Shown: piece by piece, positions 35,318-47,599 of the stretch
How the letters are laid out: the number at the start of each line of letters is the position of its first letter
How positions within the stretch are numbered: position 1 is the stretch's first letter
Assembly (NCBI GenBank): GCA_020631735.1
Contig: CM036223.1
Location: 13,889,356-13,953,355, forward strand
DNA: 64,000 nt
Reading direction: 5' to 3'
From: Saccharum officinarum
Taxonomy: Eukaryota > Streptophyta > Magnoliopsida > Poales > Poaceae
Made by a program: the position numbers and the translations under genes
The notes under the pieces: generated by a model
Database searches by the model: none
Seen by the model: the letters and a program-made list of their open reading frames with translations, nothing else
Told to the model about the DNA's origin: nothing

Positions 35318-36917
35318 AGTATGAAGTGCCCATACCAAATGCTTCTTGGGAAGAATGAGTTTGTTGTTCTACCAAAAGTGTTTGGGTGTGTACTTGCATT
35401 ATTTTGTTAGGGATCATAGACCTTTCGTTGGTAAGTTGGATCCTCAAGCTACCGATTGCATATTTATTAGCTACTCATCATGATAAAAAGGATATAGATG
35501 TGGAGTCCATCCGAACATGATTTGAGTGATCTATTTGCTTATGTTGATTCTCACGAGATGTGTGAGGAGGAGAATGGAGCGTCAAGGACTGAGAAAGGTG
35601 AGGAATCAAGGAGAAAAAGTTATTGGCTTAATCCCATGTCCCATGGTTGCAAGTCAATCGATAACCGAGGAGATGTGAAGATCACAAGATGAAGAGGAAA
35701 TCTACTCCCTTAGTCCCAAAATATATTTACTATGAAAGTATACTACATGCTCAATCTAATTATACTTATTATACATCATAAGTATTAATATATTTCTGTA
35801 TAAATTTAGTCAAACTTTAAACCTTGGAAAGCGAGATGTATATTTATTTTGGGACGGATGGAGTACATGTGTATACAAGGACAAGAAGAAATCTGCTTGC
35901 ACATTGTTCTTCTCTTAGAGATGTGGATGATGGTCATGAGGAGCAACCACAGTTGGTGGAGTAAGAACAAATTATAGTTTTTGAAGATGAAGGTTCATTA
36001 GCAATAGAGGGAGAAGAGATTAGCTCTTCTATCGATTTGCCTATTGCTCTAAGAGAAGGAACAAGAGGCACTACATGAAAGCATGTAGTAAGATATGGAT
36101 TTGATGATGGGAATGAGGATCAAAATGATATAGCCAACTATGTCTTGCACGAATCTCTATCATCCGCTTACAAAGCATATTTTGCATCATTACAATCAAC
36201 GAAAATCCCAAGAGGTTGGAAAGAAGCAAAACAGAATCATATGTGGAAGGAAGCTATGTTGGAAGAACTAGCAACACTTGAGAAGAAGAGGACTTGAGAT
36301 TTTGTACATTTTCCTGTAGGAAAGAAGGTGGTTAATTAGTTGCAAATGGGTATTCATGGTGAAACAAGATCCTAATGGTAAGATAGAGAGGTATACGACA
36401 AGCTTGGTAGCAAAAGGGTATAGTTAAACATATTGAATTGATTATAATGAGACATTTGCACTAGTTGCAAGGATGAGCTATGTTAGAATACTGATCTCTT
36501 GTGCTGCTAACTCTGAATGCCATTTATCGATTGGATATTAAGAATGCATTCTTGCATGGAGATCTTCATGAAGAAGTATATATGGAAATTCCACATAGGT
36601 TTTGATACTGCTCAAACCAAGGGAAAGGTATTGAGACTGAAGAAATATTTATATGGTCTAAAGCAATCGCCAAGGGCATGGATTGATCGGTTTACGCGTG
36701 CGATGTGTAATATGAGATACAAGCAGTTCAGTTGGATCACACTGTATTTTATTAGTACTCTGGGAAACACATCATTATTCTTAAAGTGTATGTGAATGAC
36801 ATAACTATTTTCGGAGATGAAACTTTAGAAATAGCTCAGCTCAAACAAAACTTAAGTAGTTTAAATTCAAGGAGTTGGATGAAGTTTGATACTCTGTGGC
36901 ATTAATGAGATAGCAAG
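35318..36917 (+). pseudogene. Decayed Ty1/copia pol fragment
   Basis: Copia pol can be followed through several frames with many stops. After integrase come remnants such as GKLDPQATDCIFISYSS (about 35430-35485). The reverse-transcriptase part shows WKEAMLEELATLEKK (about 36245), SLVAKGY, DIKNAFLHGDLHEEVYME (about 36535) and LYGLKQSPRAW (about 36650), then a YVND-like remnant of the active site near 36790. Protease, RNase H and LTRs are missing. A Stowaway MITE lies inside at 35705. It differs clearly from the young copia at 22204-33223 and is much older. Confidence 0.82.
35705..35863. mobile_element. Stowaway MITE, 159 bp
   Basis: Terminal inverted repeats ctcccttagtcccaaaata and tattttgggacggatggag match the Stowaway (Tc1/mariner) consensus, with TA on both sides (35703-35704 and 35864-35865). 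It sits inside the decayed copia fragment and is non-coding. Confidence 0.85.
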
Positions 36918-37095
36918 ATCCCCTAGAGGTTGCCTGATGGAATTGAACATCTAAGCACTCTTGAAGAACTGACTTTGGATCATACTGCAGAAGAGCTCGT
37001 CGACAGGGTTCGGCAGAGGAAAGAGATGACGATTTCTCATGTCCAGCGAGTTATATAGGATTTGTCAGAAACGGTGAGCTGGCTTTTGAGAGAAG
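36918..37095 (+). pseudogene. Fragment of an NLR C-terminus (copy of the NLR-B end)
   Basis: The frame reads LPDGIEHLSTLEELTLDHTA and continues into RKEMTISHVQRV, almost the same as the last 55 residues of NLR-B on the other strand. A frame break follows near the phrase that corresponds to VYLGFVRNGELAF. The upstream junction abuts the decayed copia fragment at about 36917, so the rest of the gene was lost or never copied. Confidence 0.85.
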
Positions 37096-37145
37096 AACAT
37101 GATGCTCCATGTCAGGATAATAATCATTTTTATTCATTTGTCTGT

Positions 37146-37312
37146 CAGTTATGTTGTAAAAAGCCATCTTTCAGCTTTGGCAGTTCAAGCTTTTTCCTGA
37201 ATTTGTTAGCACGTTTCTACATGTCTTTCAGTTATGTTGTAAAAAAGCCATCTTTCAGCTTTGGCAGTTCAAGCTTTTTCCTGAATTTGTTAGCACGTTT
37301 CTACATGTCTTT
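37146..37312 (+). repeat. 83-bp direct tandem duplication
   Basis: A unit starting cagttatgttgtaaaa and ending acatgtctt occurs twice in succession with a difference of one or two A. Arm 2 of the inverted duplication seems to hold only one copy, so the tandem arose after the large duplication. Confidence 0.85.
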
Positions 37313-38433
37313 TCCCCCAAGTTTTCTGGGTATTGCAGACTTATTTATTTTGCCCTGGGTGGAGAATTGCTTTCTTTCTCAAGGATATTTGAAATCCTAT
37401 GGCATCTATATATTTTTAAATGCTCTATAGGCGTCTAAATGAATTGCATCTATGTAAAATATAATAGTTGCAATACGGCTGCCTTGGGATCACACACGAG
37501 CAGCACAGGTCCTGCCTTGAAGTAGCCATGTGCAGGACAACCGGCTTTCTTCTTCCGTCTCACATCCAGCAGCTCATATTCCTCAATCCTCATCTTTATC
37601 TGTTCTCACCAGCACACACAAGTTTTCACTACCACGCCTTCGTGAGCAGAAGAAATCTTCATGCAGCTCCTTGCTTCTTGCTGCAACAATCTCACCAAGC
37701 AGAGAGGTAAAAACAGCACATTCTTGCTCAGTTGCTCTCCTCTTTTGAGGCATCATGTCCAGTAGTATTTGCTATTTGGGCAGGGGGCCAAGTAGCTTGC
37801 AGTTTGCCGAGTAGTCTCCACCAGAGGCAACCTTTGCCGCCGGCGAAGTCACTGGCAGCCGAAGCGGCTCTCATGTTGTTCGGTATTTTGGTTTCAGCAT
37901 ATCCTATCAAGTTTTTGTGCTGCCTAACCGGGGTGCTACAGCCAGTGTCGATGTTTCGTGCATTTATTCAAATCATCTTCATGCCTGTGTGAGAGTACAC
38001 ATGAATAAAAGAGCATCGGTTCAGTCTGGCAAATGGCAAGCTACGCTAGATTACTATTAGACGCGCTACTTGAGAGTATGAGAATACTAGTACTAGTTCT
38101 GCTATTTATATATTGCCATGAGCCCATGATGATCAGGGAGATGCCAGATTACAAAAGAAACAGGGGACGAACACAAGAATAGAAGTGAACTGTCAAACTG
38201 AAGTGTAAATACAAGTGCATTCGTTCATTCAATGATTAGCCCAAAAATTCAGCATTTTATATGTGTACATGTTACACGTATTGCAGTAGGACCATAAAAA
38301 AAACATTCATGTTTAGCACATACATAGAGTTCAGAGCGAGCACATTCGCGCCACTCATGGCGCAAGGCTACAGAGCCAGCTTTTATATATATATTTATCA
38401 GAATAAATAATGTTCAAAGCTCCCAGGAAATAT

Positions 38434-38676
38434 TTAGAGCCCAACATGAGGCTCCGGCTTTAGGAGGTTATAAGAGGCCTTGGTCCACCATTTTGCACAG
38501 TCCTCTGCACGAGTCACTGCCTCCTCCTTCAGCAGCATGGTCCATCCTCCATCAACAGACTCTCCGGTCTGGCCACCAGGCCCTCCAGCTTGGATACCCA
38601 GATTCTGGAACTTGTCCGAGTGCCAGACCGGGCACAGTGTAATAAGCCCCAGCGTTTGATGGTCATCACAAGTCAC
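38434..38676 (-). other. Unidentified frame next to the NLR-A 3' end
   Basis: An open minus-strand frame reads VDGGWTMLLKEE and WWTKASYNLLKPEPH. An AG stands just before VTCDDHQTLGL, so it could be a last exon of NLR-A or 3' UTR. A diverged, frame-shifted copy is at about 47824-48042 on the plus strand (VDGGWTMLLKEA, TESRSLMSG). I do not recognise the family. Confidence 0.35.
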
Positions 38677-41111
38677 CTGCGCATTTCATTGGGGGGTGGT
38701 GAATTGATCATCTGACGAGTCATAGTCATAGCCGTGGGTACGCTCTGTTTTGAGCACGAGGGTGGGACGGTTGGGATGGCTTCCTGCGGTACCCCTGATG
38801 CCATCCTCCAGGCTTCCCACATCGTCAGCATTAGCTCTGAAGCAGTTGATGCTAGCACTGATATATCTGAGACTTGCAAGATTGTGCAGCCCAACAAGCC
38901 GGCCACCTTGGCCATACTTGGACTGGCACCGTGCCTGCAGTTCTAGCTTCAGCCTTTGAACCTTTGCCATGGCTCCTGCCTCAAACTCCAGCGCAGCCTC
39001 ATGATCACCGCCGAAGCTGAACTTGAGCAAGCTCCTGAATCCTTCACTTGTGATGGCGTGCCTCGGATTGATGCCACTGTTGTGATTGTCCTTTAAGCGC
39101 ACGGTGAGAGAGACCAACATTTGGCTTACAAGGATCTCTAGACCTCCTGGCTTACTTCACCGAAAACCGAAATGCGGAGGCGGACCAGGTTGGCTAGTGA
39201 CCGCATTTGGCTTGGTATGCTTCTCAAAGGGCTGGGAAGGTAAAGTCTCTGTAGTGGCGGAGTAGAGCTCCCACAGTTAGCCGTTGCCATCAGTGCAGCT
39301 ACTACATCAGAATCATGCACAAGATACAGTACTCGAAGGCGCATGAACAGTTCGGAGAGGGACGAGGACGAGATGGATGCTTCCTTGTGGCCTTCTGAAC
39401 CCCGCCCTTCATCAGAATTGTAGCAAGAAAAGGCTATGAGGAACCTCAGTCCGCTCAGATCGCCGAGCCCTTGGATAGCCTCTGCAGATGATGTATCCAG
39501 CTCGATCATCGACAGCTCCTCCAAGGCCTGCAGATTTCCAATCCCATCTGGCAGCTGCACACCCCTTGGGAAAAAGAGACGCACTAGTTTCTTCAGGTGA
39601 ACAATGCTTGCGGGTAGTTTATTGATGCCACTCCGTCTCACATCTAACGTCTCCAGATGCTGCAGTTTGCCTATTTGTTCTGGAAGCTCCCAATTCTGAC
39701 CGGTGATTACCAAGTACTTCAACTGCGTGAAACTTTGAACATGAACATTATTGCGGCCTCCAAAATGCAGTCGTCCTTGGATATTCAGCACACGCAGGAC
39801 GTAGCTGTTAAAAAAACTTGGGATGTGATCACCCATTTGGTTAGAATCACTGAAGATATGAATCGATCGAAGATGAGGTACATTCTGCTTCAGTGCATTC
39901 GCCATCTCTTCAGCTCCGGAGAAGTCTGTTTGGATGGATAACCGGCGCATCTTGTTTGAAGAATTCACAGAAAAACCTTCACCGTTCTTTACAACAACAA
40001 AGTTGTCTTCCACAGCCTGTGATACGATGAAGTCGAGTACGACATCATGGACTCTGCAAAATTTCACTGCCCCATCTGCCCTGATCTTTGTTGGCTGAAT
40101 CATGCTTCTGTTGATCAGCTCATTCAAGCAGCTTACTGCTAGCAGCTCCATACTCTCTCTGCTGTGTCCTGGAATTAGTCCTTCAGCTACCCATGCCCGG
40201 GTCAATTGTCGGCAATCAATGGAATAATCCTCCGGAAAAACACTCAGATACAACAAACAACTCTTCAGATAGCAAGGGAGGTCAAAGTAACTAAGTAACA
40301 GTATTCCTTTCATTTCCTGAATCTGAGAAGCTGTCCCCACTGCAGAAGAAACAGATTTCGATATTCCTTCCCATTCTTCCACCCTATGACTTCTCTTTGC
40401 TAACATGCCAGCAATATTTATTATGGCTAAAGGCAAGCCACACCACACTTCCTCAAAATTTCATTGGCTAGTACCCTCAAAACTTGGGGACAATCTTCGT
40501 TGGAGTGAAATACTCTTCTAAAGAACAATATACGAGAATCGTCTTCACTAAGTGGCTTTGCTTCGTAGATATGGCCATCAATGCTGGTACAACATGATTG
40601 AGCTACTTCTTTCTTGCGTGTTGTAGTAATGATTCTACTTCGACGATTGTTGACAGGCAAGGCACATTGCACTTGCCTCCATGCTTGTATGCTCCAAATA
40701 TCGTCTATCACAATGAGGTACCTATATGCAGTTGTAGGGATGTCATAATAGTAAAGCGAGTACTATATTTTTCAATAAATATATATAGAGCATATCATAT
40801 ATAGTTATATGCCATATATGAAACATTTCACTTTTTTCCTTTTGGAGATATATGCACCATTGGATCAAGGTGTGAGTGATGCTGAGGATGAGGGCGAAGT
40901 CTTGGATGGTTGGGAAATGGCTGCTGATGCACTTTAAGTCGATGACAGTCCTTTCCACAAAAGTTCAGTATCTCCAAGCAGGTGAAATAGGGTGCCGATG
41001 ATGCAGCACAACTTCTACAGATGTGTTGCTGGTGGCGCAAAAGTACCAGTTGGGACTCGACAAGAGATGGATAATATACCACCGGTGCAGCTATCCCATT
41101 CTTGTATCTCA

Positions 41112-41928
41112 TTCGTTATTTGTCCAATTTAACTTCAATAATTTCTTTTTCAGCTGTTTGACTATTTGCTCGATTACATCTCCCATTAATTTAATCAATA
41201 TCGCCTGTTCAGGTGCCTTAATTTTCATTTGGTTATGTTCTTTAGCTTCTTATGTATACCTCAGCAGCTGAAGCAAAGGGCAGGAAAGGATATACAAGGT
41301 ATACCATGGGAGAGGCTAAACTTAATCAGGAAAAACTACAGAAAAGCTAGGTTGGAACAGTATAAAAACTATGAAAACTTCCTTTCCGCGCAGGATGCAA
41401 TAACTACGTGTAAAATACTTTTTTAGTGCTGTGAATTATCTATTTTTTATTTCTTGGCAGCATTTATACTTCTTTTTTAGCGAACTTGCAAGCTGCTTGT
41501 ACCAAGAAATTTAAGGAAGAAAATCAATGTATGTGGTTATAGACTACCGTAGCGTTAGCACGAGCAATATTATTATGTAGCGTTTGGTTAAAAGACATTA
41601 TTTTTAGGTAGTGTATGGTTGAGAGACATTATAGATCATTTTTAGCCCCCCTTTAGTAGAGATTCTTGCAGCTCTGGTTCCCACTGCCATTTCACTGTTG
41701 TGCCACTGTTTATTGGAGCCCATTTTCTCTCTTCCCTCTCTCTCTCACATAGTAGTAGGAGTTAGTCATATACATGTTAAAACAACTCACATCTAGCGAT
41801 GATCGATACAAAGTCCAACTCCAAGATATATCAAGTCATTGCCCTTCGTATCTTGTATGTATCTCAAACTATGATCTATGCTCGTACAACTCGCGGCTAG
41901 CAATGATATGAAGTTTGATTCCTATTTG
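41112..41928 (-). other. Part of the NLR-A intron without a recognisable element
   Basis: AT-rich intron sequence between exon 2 and the first intronic TIR element. Short frames here have no protein signature. Confidence 0.4.
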
Positions 41929-42738
41929 TGTGTTTGGTTGTCTGGGTTAGCCTAGCCTGGCTTAAATTTTTAGCCAGACTAGCTGTTATTTGGTTGCATT
42001 GGCTAGCTAAGCCTATCTTAGAAATATTTTATTTGGTTGCCTAGTTTGGCTTGCATAGGAACACCTCTTCTCTCTGGTCGCCTATTGCTCGTCACCAGTG
42101 CCACACCATCCCTCTCCGGCGACCGCGTGCCCATTCGACTGCTGCCGGAGCACCCGTGCCCCTCCACAGCCATCGCGCCATGTCCACTCGCTACCCGCGC
42201 CCCTCCCTTGTAGCTGACCTTGACCAGAACTGAGCTCATCAGGAGGAGCTGGATCTTGGCTAGAGCTCAGGGAGATAGATGATGGAGCTTGCTTCATTGC
42301 CAGCCACCACGCTCCCTCTCCCGCCGCCTCCGCGTGCGCTGTGCCCATGCTCAGAGGGAGGGGATCGACGGCAGCCGTGCTCGCCCCTCTCCATTGTGCC
42401 CGCTCTGCATCCACCGCACCCGCTCTTGTACTGGAGCGAGGGGACCAACGGTCACCGAGCCCGCCTCCTCCTGCGCTGCACCCGTGCTTAGAGCAAGGGG
42501 GTTGACGGCAGCCACACCCACCTCTGTATCCGTCGCACCTACGCTCATGTGGGTCCCGCATGCTAATACAGACCAGGCTTTCTGGAAACGGACCACCAGA
42601 GTGTTTCCAGCAATGCGGGCTCCGACCCTTTTTTTGGCTTCCACAAGCCTGGCTTAGGGCTAGCCAGCCATCCAAATACGCTGAGCTTGCATTAGCTAAA
42701 TCTGGACAAGAGCTAAAGCCACCCTACCAAACACTCCC
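41929..42738. mobile_element. Possible TIR DNA element in the NLR-A intron
   Basis: The left end gtgtttggttgtctgg and the reverse complement of the right end, gtgtttggtagggtgg, form imperfect inverted repeats. The interior is GC-rich with repeated phrases (cggcagcc, cccgctc). No transposase is seen. I could not fix the target duplication, so class and exact ends are open. Confidence 0.45.
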
Positions 42739-42752
42739 ATGTATATGTATTA

Positions 42753-44668
42753 CTAGCAAAAATATGCCCGTGCGTTGCAACGGGAGAAAAAAAAGAGTCA
42801 TCAAAGGTTAATAAAAAATAAGAACAAGAATGTTAGTTTATTATGATGAACCTTGCCGCTGCTCTTACCGACTTGAGCCTAGCAGTGAGATTGCCTGCTG
42901 CATCAACGCGCGGCGGAGCCTGTTGCCAAGCCGGGAGAATGGATGGTAGGAATGAATCATTAAGCAACCACGTGTTCTCGAACCTGAAAATATTGGATTT
43001 TGGGATATCTGTGGAGAGAGTGGCAAGGATGGGGACTATTATTACTACTTTTGTTTCTATACAAACAATATGAGGAACTTTGGATGTTGTATATGAAAAT
43101 TTTCTAGTCTCTTCTATCACACCATTGCTCTTCCGTCCTTTCCAAGCTCTCTCTCTCTCTCTATATATCTACCTATCTATGGATCTCCCTATAAACTATC
43201 TTCTCTCTCCACTCCATAGCTTAAATTTGGTGCACACCATAGTCGACGCCTCGTGAGTCCTGCCACCATGCCGTGTGAGCATCCGCGCTGGCATACAGGT
43301 GCCTAGCGCCAAGCCATCAAGTGGAAGCACACATGGAGTGGCAAGGGCGTGAATTAATCCTGGCTCATCGTTATTTAGGGAGATCAACACACGATGGAGC
43401 GTGTCCTGACATTTGCGCAGCAGTGACCTTTGTTCGGCTTCAACATCTCTCTCGCAAGTCGCACCGTGCCCGGCTACTATGAAGGTGCCACGACTCTAGC
43501 CCATAGATTGGAGTTTCAACTGCTTAGCGCTCAAAATTTCCAGCTTTACATATGTGTGTCGCCTGTTTTATTTATTTATTATATATGGATTGCGAGCGGA
43601 GGAGGGCTCTTTTACAGGATACATACTCAAATTCGGAGGAAATTCTTGTACTTGATTCGATTTGGAGTTTTAGTCGATTTTTCCTTCCTTCTCATCTTCT
43701 AGCTACTTTTTTTATTTACTTGGTATGCTTTAGCTTTAATTAACGGTACAGATTGTACTGTCTCCACTGGTATAACGGAAGAATAAATAAAAGAGACGGA
43801 CAATGATTATCTCTAGTATTTATTTTTATCTTTTTCCTGTTCAGATTCTATCCCGTTTTCTCTTTTTTCTGTGGCCTAATCTGATTTTTTTTCCTTTATG
43901 ATGAGTCCGTTGCACCCTTGAATCCTTCTCTAATAAACAAAGTTTTCCATAGTCCAAAGTCCTAACCAGCTACGAATAATGGAAAACTTACCTACACACA
44001 TGCAAACCAAACCTGAATCTAAACTGGACTCAGCAAAGAGAAGCGCTTTAGCTACTGAGAAAGCGAATAGTCAGCGATGCTCACCGGAGGCAAATCCAGA
44101 CTCTCACGTCATGTACATACTCAAATATAAAACTGGATTATTGTGCCTCGATGTTGAGACGGGTTGGGCTTTATAGCTAGCAAATTAAACAAAAATCCAT
44201 CTCACCCAGCCATGAACTGTCCATCACCTTCCTCCGCAATACTCCGTGTATAGAAGCATAAGAAATAAAAAACCAAATCTACAGAAAAAAAAAGTCGGAC
44301 ACGGCGTGGGAGAAAAGTAACAATCACATTGGAAAAAAAAAGAAATAGTCATGGACTTCGTTATGGTGATGAACTCCAAATCCAGACATGGAGGGAAAAA
44401 AATCTAAAAAAAGGAATAGTGTAGGAGGAGAATATTTATTTGGTAGCTTATGAGTCCGAATCACATACGTGGCCCAATATATTTTGAAATCAGACTCTGT
44501 ATCGCGCTACACAAGAGCTATTCTAACACTTATAAGTGTGGGTTATATATATAAGTCCGGATAGAAAAAAAAAACCCTCCATTGTCCGGTAGTTAGGGAG
44601 ACGAACCAAATAAATGGATGGACGAAAAAAAACTGAAATTTTGCCTCTTTATTATTAGGTAGTATAGA
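42753..44668 (-). mobile_element. Non-autonomous Helitron in the NLR-A intron, 1.9 kb
   Basis: Read on the minus strand the element begins TCTATACTACC at 44668 and ends CTAG at 42753. About ten bases before that end is a hairpin, CCCGT tgcaacgc ACGGG. The insertion lies between A (44669, minus sense) and T (42752). The TC start, CTRR end with preceding hairpin, and AT target without duplication are the defining Helitron features. No Rep/helicase is present. Short frames inside have no recognised domain. Confidence 0.75.
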
Positions 44669-44825
44669 TTAGGTTCCGTTGCAAAGTATGCACACGTTTG
44701 CTAGTTATATATATTTTAACAACAAAACATATAAGTATAGTTTAATATTCCCTTTATTCTAAACTATGAAACGTATTGGTTTTTTCTAGATGTATAGTTT
44801 TTGTTATGCACTTAGATATATACTA

Positions 44826-45117
44826 CTCCCTCCAGTCCAGTTGAAGTGGCGTACACCAAATTTTCCATTCGGCCGAAATAAGTGGCGGACGGGAGTTTCA
44901 AGAGCCGATTTATTATTTCGAGTAAATAGAAAACGTTGCATGCATGGCTACCAACGGAGCGTCAGCCACTAGGATTGGAATAACACTGCATGCATGGGAT
45001 AGCAACGAGAGAAAAGAGGGCCAATTAATGCTGGGATGGATATCATGCGGAGATTACTACCGTGTCTTGGTATCTGGAATGAAGGCACGTACGCCAGTTA
45101 AACTGGACCAGAGGGAG
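44826..45117. mobile_element. Stowaway-like MITE, 292 bp, in the NLR-A intron
   Basis: Ends ctccctccagtccagttgaa and, inverted, ctccctctggtccagttt pair as inverted repeats. TA flanks both sides (44824-44825 and 45118-45119). It lies about 90 bases from the NLR-A exon 1 donor site. Confidence 0.75.
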
Positions 45118-46198
45118 TATGTCTCTATGTTTAGATATGTAATAAAAATAATATATCTAGAAAATCAAAATGTGCGAAGGAAGGAAGAAGGAAGTACTTT
45201 GTTACCTCTTGTCCATCAAGTACTCTCTGGTTGCGCGTATCAGCTGCTCGGTCTCCCACCTTTCTGATCGCTCGTACGCACTCATGTTGATTGGGAAGAG
45301 TATGTCTCTTAGAATCCTGTTGATGTCAAGGGTTCGAGATACCGATACCGAAGCACGGCAGTCAAAGTGTTCTTGAGCTTTGCGGTACACCTCCATGGCA
45401 AGGGTCGTCTTCCCCTGACCTCCGACTCCAAAGATGGAGACAACCTTCAGCTGCTCCTCCTCACTCCCGAGCCACCCGATAATCTGGTCACGAGGGCCAT
45501 CGATGCCGACCAGATCTCTCGCCTCCTCGTAGAACGCGAGAGCTCGAGGGTCCAGGCCGGGCCCGGGCGGCGCAGGCTGGGTTGTCGTCGACAACGACAG
45601 GCCGATGTCATATCGATCCCGTCTCTCCTTCTCCTCCATGGCGCGGGCCTTGAGCTCCCGGATCTCTCTCGAGATCTCGGGGTCCTCGACCCAGAGCCTC
45701 CTCACCTTGCGCGCCATCCTCCGCACGAAGTTCAGCTTGGCCTCGTCGGAGCTGTGGAGGAGCCTGAAACGGTCGGCGCAGTCCTGGATGTCATAGGACA
45801 GCTCGCGCACCTTGCTCCTCCACTCCTTGGTCTGCGCGTCGATCCGGTCGTCGTCCACCTCGGCCAGCCTCTGAAGCGCCGCGTTCATGCTGCTGAGCTC
45901 GTCTCGCATGAAGCGGACACCGCGCCTCACGTCGCCGGCCAGCTTGTATTCCGAGACGAGTAAGGTCGTCAGGCTGCTGGCGGCGGAGCTCACCACGCCC
46001 GTGGCGGCGCTCACCATTGCTCCGGCCATCTTGTGCAGCGAAGCGGATTCGTTGAAAGAAAACCCTGGGCGATCGGCACTGGGCACTCTTTTGTGTGATG
46101 GACTGATACTGGTGATATAATGAATGGCGGCGTAGATAATAATTGTAAGCGCTTGGCCAGGAGTACTTGTAGAGAAGGAGTGGAGTGGAGTACTGGAG

Positions 46199-46204
46199 TA
46201 TATA
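46199..46204 (-). promoter_or_regulatory. Possible TATA box of NLR-A
   Basis: The minus strand reads gctatatactcc about 170 bases upstream of the NLR-A ATG at 46029. Only motif and distance support it. Nothing else is recognisable in the 280 bases between the ATG and the MITE at 46311. Confidence 0.35.
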
Positions 46205-46310
46205 GCACGCTAGGCCCTGGCATTAGTTAATTCGATGTCGTCGCGACGTGGCCTGCTACAGCCTTATCAGGTCTTCTATGGGAACTGCATGGAAAGTTAG
46301 GACTTACTAA

Positions 46311-46682
46311 AGCATCTTCGAGAGTTTGCTAAAATTCACTTAGCAAATATCGTGATTTGGCAACTTGCTAAAATATATGGCAAGTGAAAAAATAGACTCT
46401 CTCCAAGAGTTTACCATTTGGACTTGGTAAAATAAGAAGAGACCCGCTAAACGAACGAAGAGCCCCGCTAAGAAACGAAGAGCCCCGCTAAGAAACGAAG
46501 AGCCCCGCACGCGAAGCCGGATGCGCGCTCGCGCTCAGCGCGCAAATATGCGCGTGGAGGGGGGAGATTTGTCAAGTTGCTAAAATTTGCCAAGTTGGAT
46601 GCCAAACTGTTAGAGCACAATTTTTTCTATTTTGCCAAAAATAGATGGATGCCAAGTTAATTTGGCAAACTCTTGGAGATGC
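46311..46682. mobile_element. MITE with GCATCTYC-type inverted ends and an internal minisatellite
   Basis: The left end agcatcttcgagagtttgc and the inverted right end gcatctccaagagtttgcc match over about 20 bases, and further subterminal parts also pair. Inside, a 20-bp unit (acgaagagccccgctaagaa) is repeated about three times at 46442-46517. It is non-coding. The target duplication is not clear. Confidence 0.7.
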
Positions 46683-47599
46683 CCCCCTTAATGCACGCGC
46701 GCGCATCGAGAGCGATAATAGGTAATAGCGAACGGCCATTGTCTTTCTTCTGTATCCCTACTATCGTTTTCCTCCTATCTCCCTCGTAGTACATGTCTCC
46801 TCCTCTATGCTACCACCTCGACCATCACCAATCTCCCCGCCCACCCCTGCCAGCCATCCCGTACTTCCCTAATCCTAATTGGAGAGTTCGCCGGTGACTC
46901 CTTGTCCGCCACCAGCTCCGCCCAATCGAATGTCTCCTGTTGCCCACTCGCCGGTGCCTCGCCGCCTCACTCACCACCCACAACATGCCATCACTGTCCG
47001 GCCGACCGCCGCCGCCTCCTCCTCCTACTCCTCCACTACCCAGGTCCGGAAGCAAGCGGCGACCTCGCCGTCAGCCAACCTGCCCACCACCCACCCCTCT
47101 CCCTTCATATTTCGTCGGCACCCTCGCGCGTGCGTCGCTTAGGGTAGCTACACACGTGCACTAAATAAGAATTTGGTGTCTCTGGTGGTGGTACTATCAG
47201 AAAAATCAGTTGGAACAGTCTCCATAGAGCAACTGTGAACAAATGTCATAGATTCATAACTCACCTATATCTATATGCATGTATCTAACATATAGGACAA
47301 TTGCTTAAATTTAGAAAGAATAATTAAAAAGAAAAATGCAACTTTCTCATACGTTGAATGCATGCATATGGACAGATGTCGTGAATCCACATATATACCA
47401 ATAATTGTTCCACGATGACTATCCTTGTTGATTTGTTTTCCTTTTACTACGATATATTGGTATGGTTATCCTTGCTCTACCACAAAAGCACCACTCTAGT
47501 AGTTGTCTAACACTAGGCCATCATGTATATATAGGCTTATAAGAGACATAGGTACCTACAACCTATCAGAATTATTTATCTTTGCGCATACTCTCTTTA
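46683..47599. other. Intergenic DNA, no gene seen
   Basis: A C-rich part (46790-47145) gives several overlapping Pro/Ser/Arg-rich frames that look like composition, not genes. The rest is AT-rich. No element ends were found. Confidence 0.45.

Larger units (their letters stand above)
36918..38610 (+). repeat. Inverted duplication, arm 1 (NLR-B 3' end and flank)
   Basis: This segment repeats, in opposite orientation, the 3' end of NLR-B and the sequence beyond it (about 51790 down to 47830). Shared landmarks are the end of the LRR, gttcaagctttttcctgaatttg, the stretch after ttttcccccaag, and the gcgccactcatggcgcaagg region. Arm 1 lacks three MITEs that are present in arm 2. NLR-A lies between the arms. 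Confidence 0.8.
38686..46029 (-). pseudogene. NLR-A: CC-NB-LRR resistance gene, two exons, two frameshifts
   Basis: Exon 1 (46029-45206) starts MAGAMVSAATG and holds an Rx-type coiled coil (ELSYDIQDCADRF as the EDVID-like motif) and the P-loop GVGGQGKTTL. It ends phase 2 at GT 45205. Exon 2 begins at 40721 with RYLIVIDDIW (kinase 2), then RSRIITTTR (RNBS-B). At about 40443 two extra bases in a TG repeat shift the frame inside the GLPL motif. After it come GLPLAIINIAG, CLLYLSVFPEDY (RNBS-D), VHDVVLDF (MHD) and LRRs. A second shift, one G short, is near 39145; the LRR frame then runs to a stop at 38686. Such proteins recognise pathogen effectors in the cell. The second shift is in a G run and could be a sequence error; the first is less easily dismissed. 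Confidence 0.82.

Noticed and set aside
45367..45963. 198-codon plus-strand frame
   Set aside because: Exactly antisense to NLR-A exon 1, which has clear CC and P-loop motifs.
46879..47164. Pro/Ser-rich frames between NLR-A and arm 2
   Set aside because: Overlapping low-complexity frames from a C-rich stretch, no start context and no domain.
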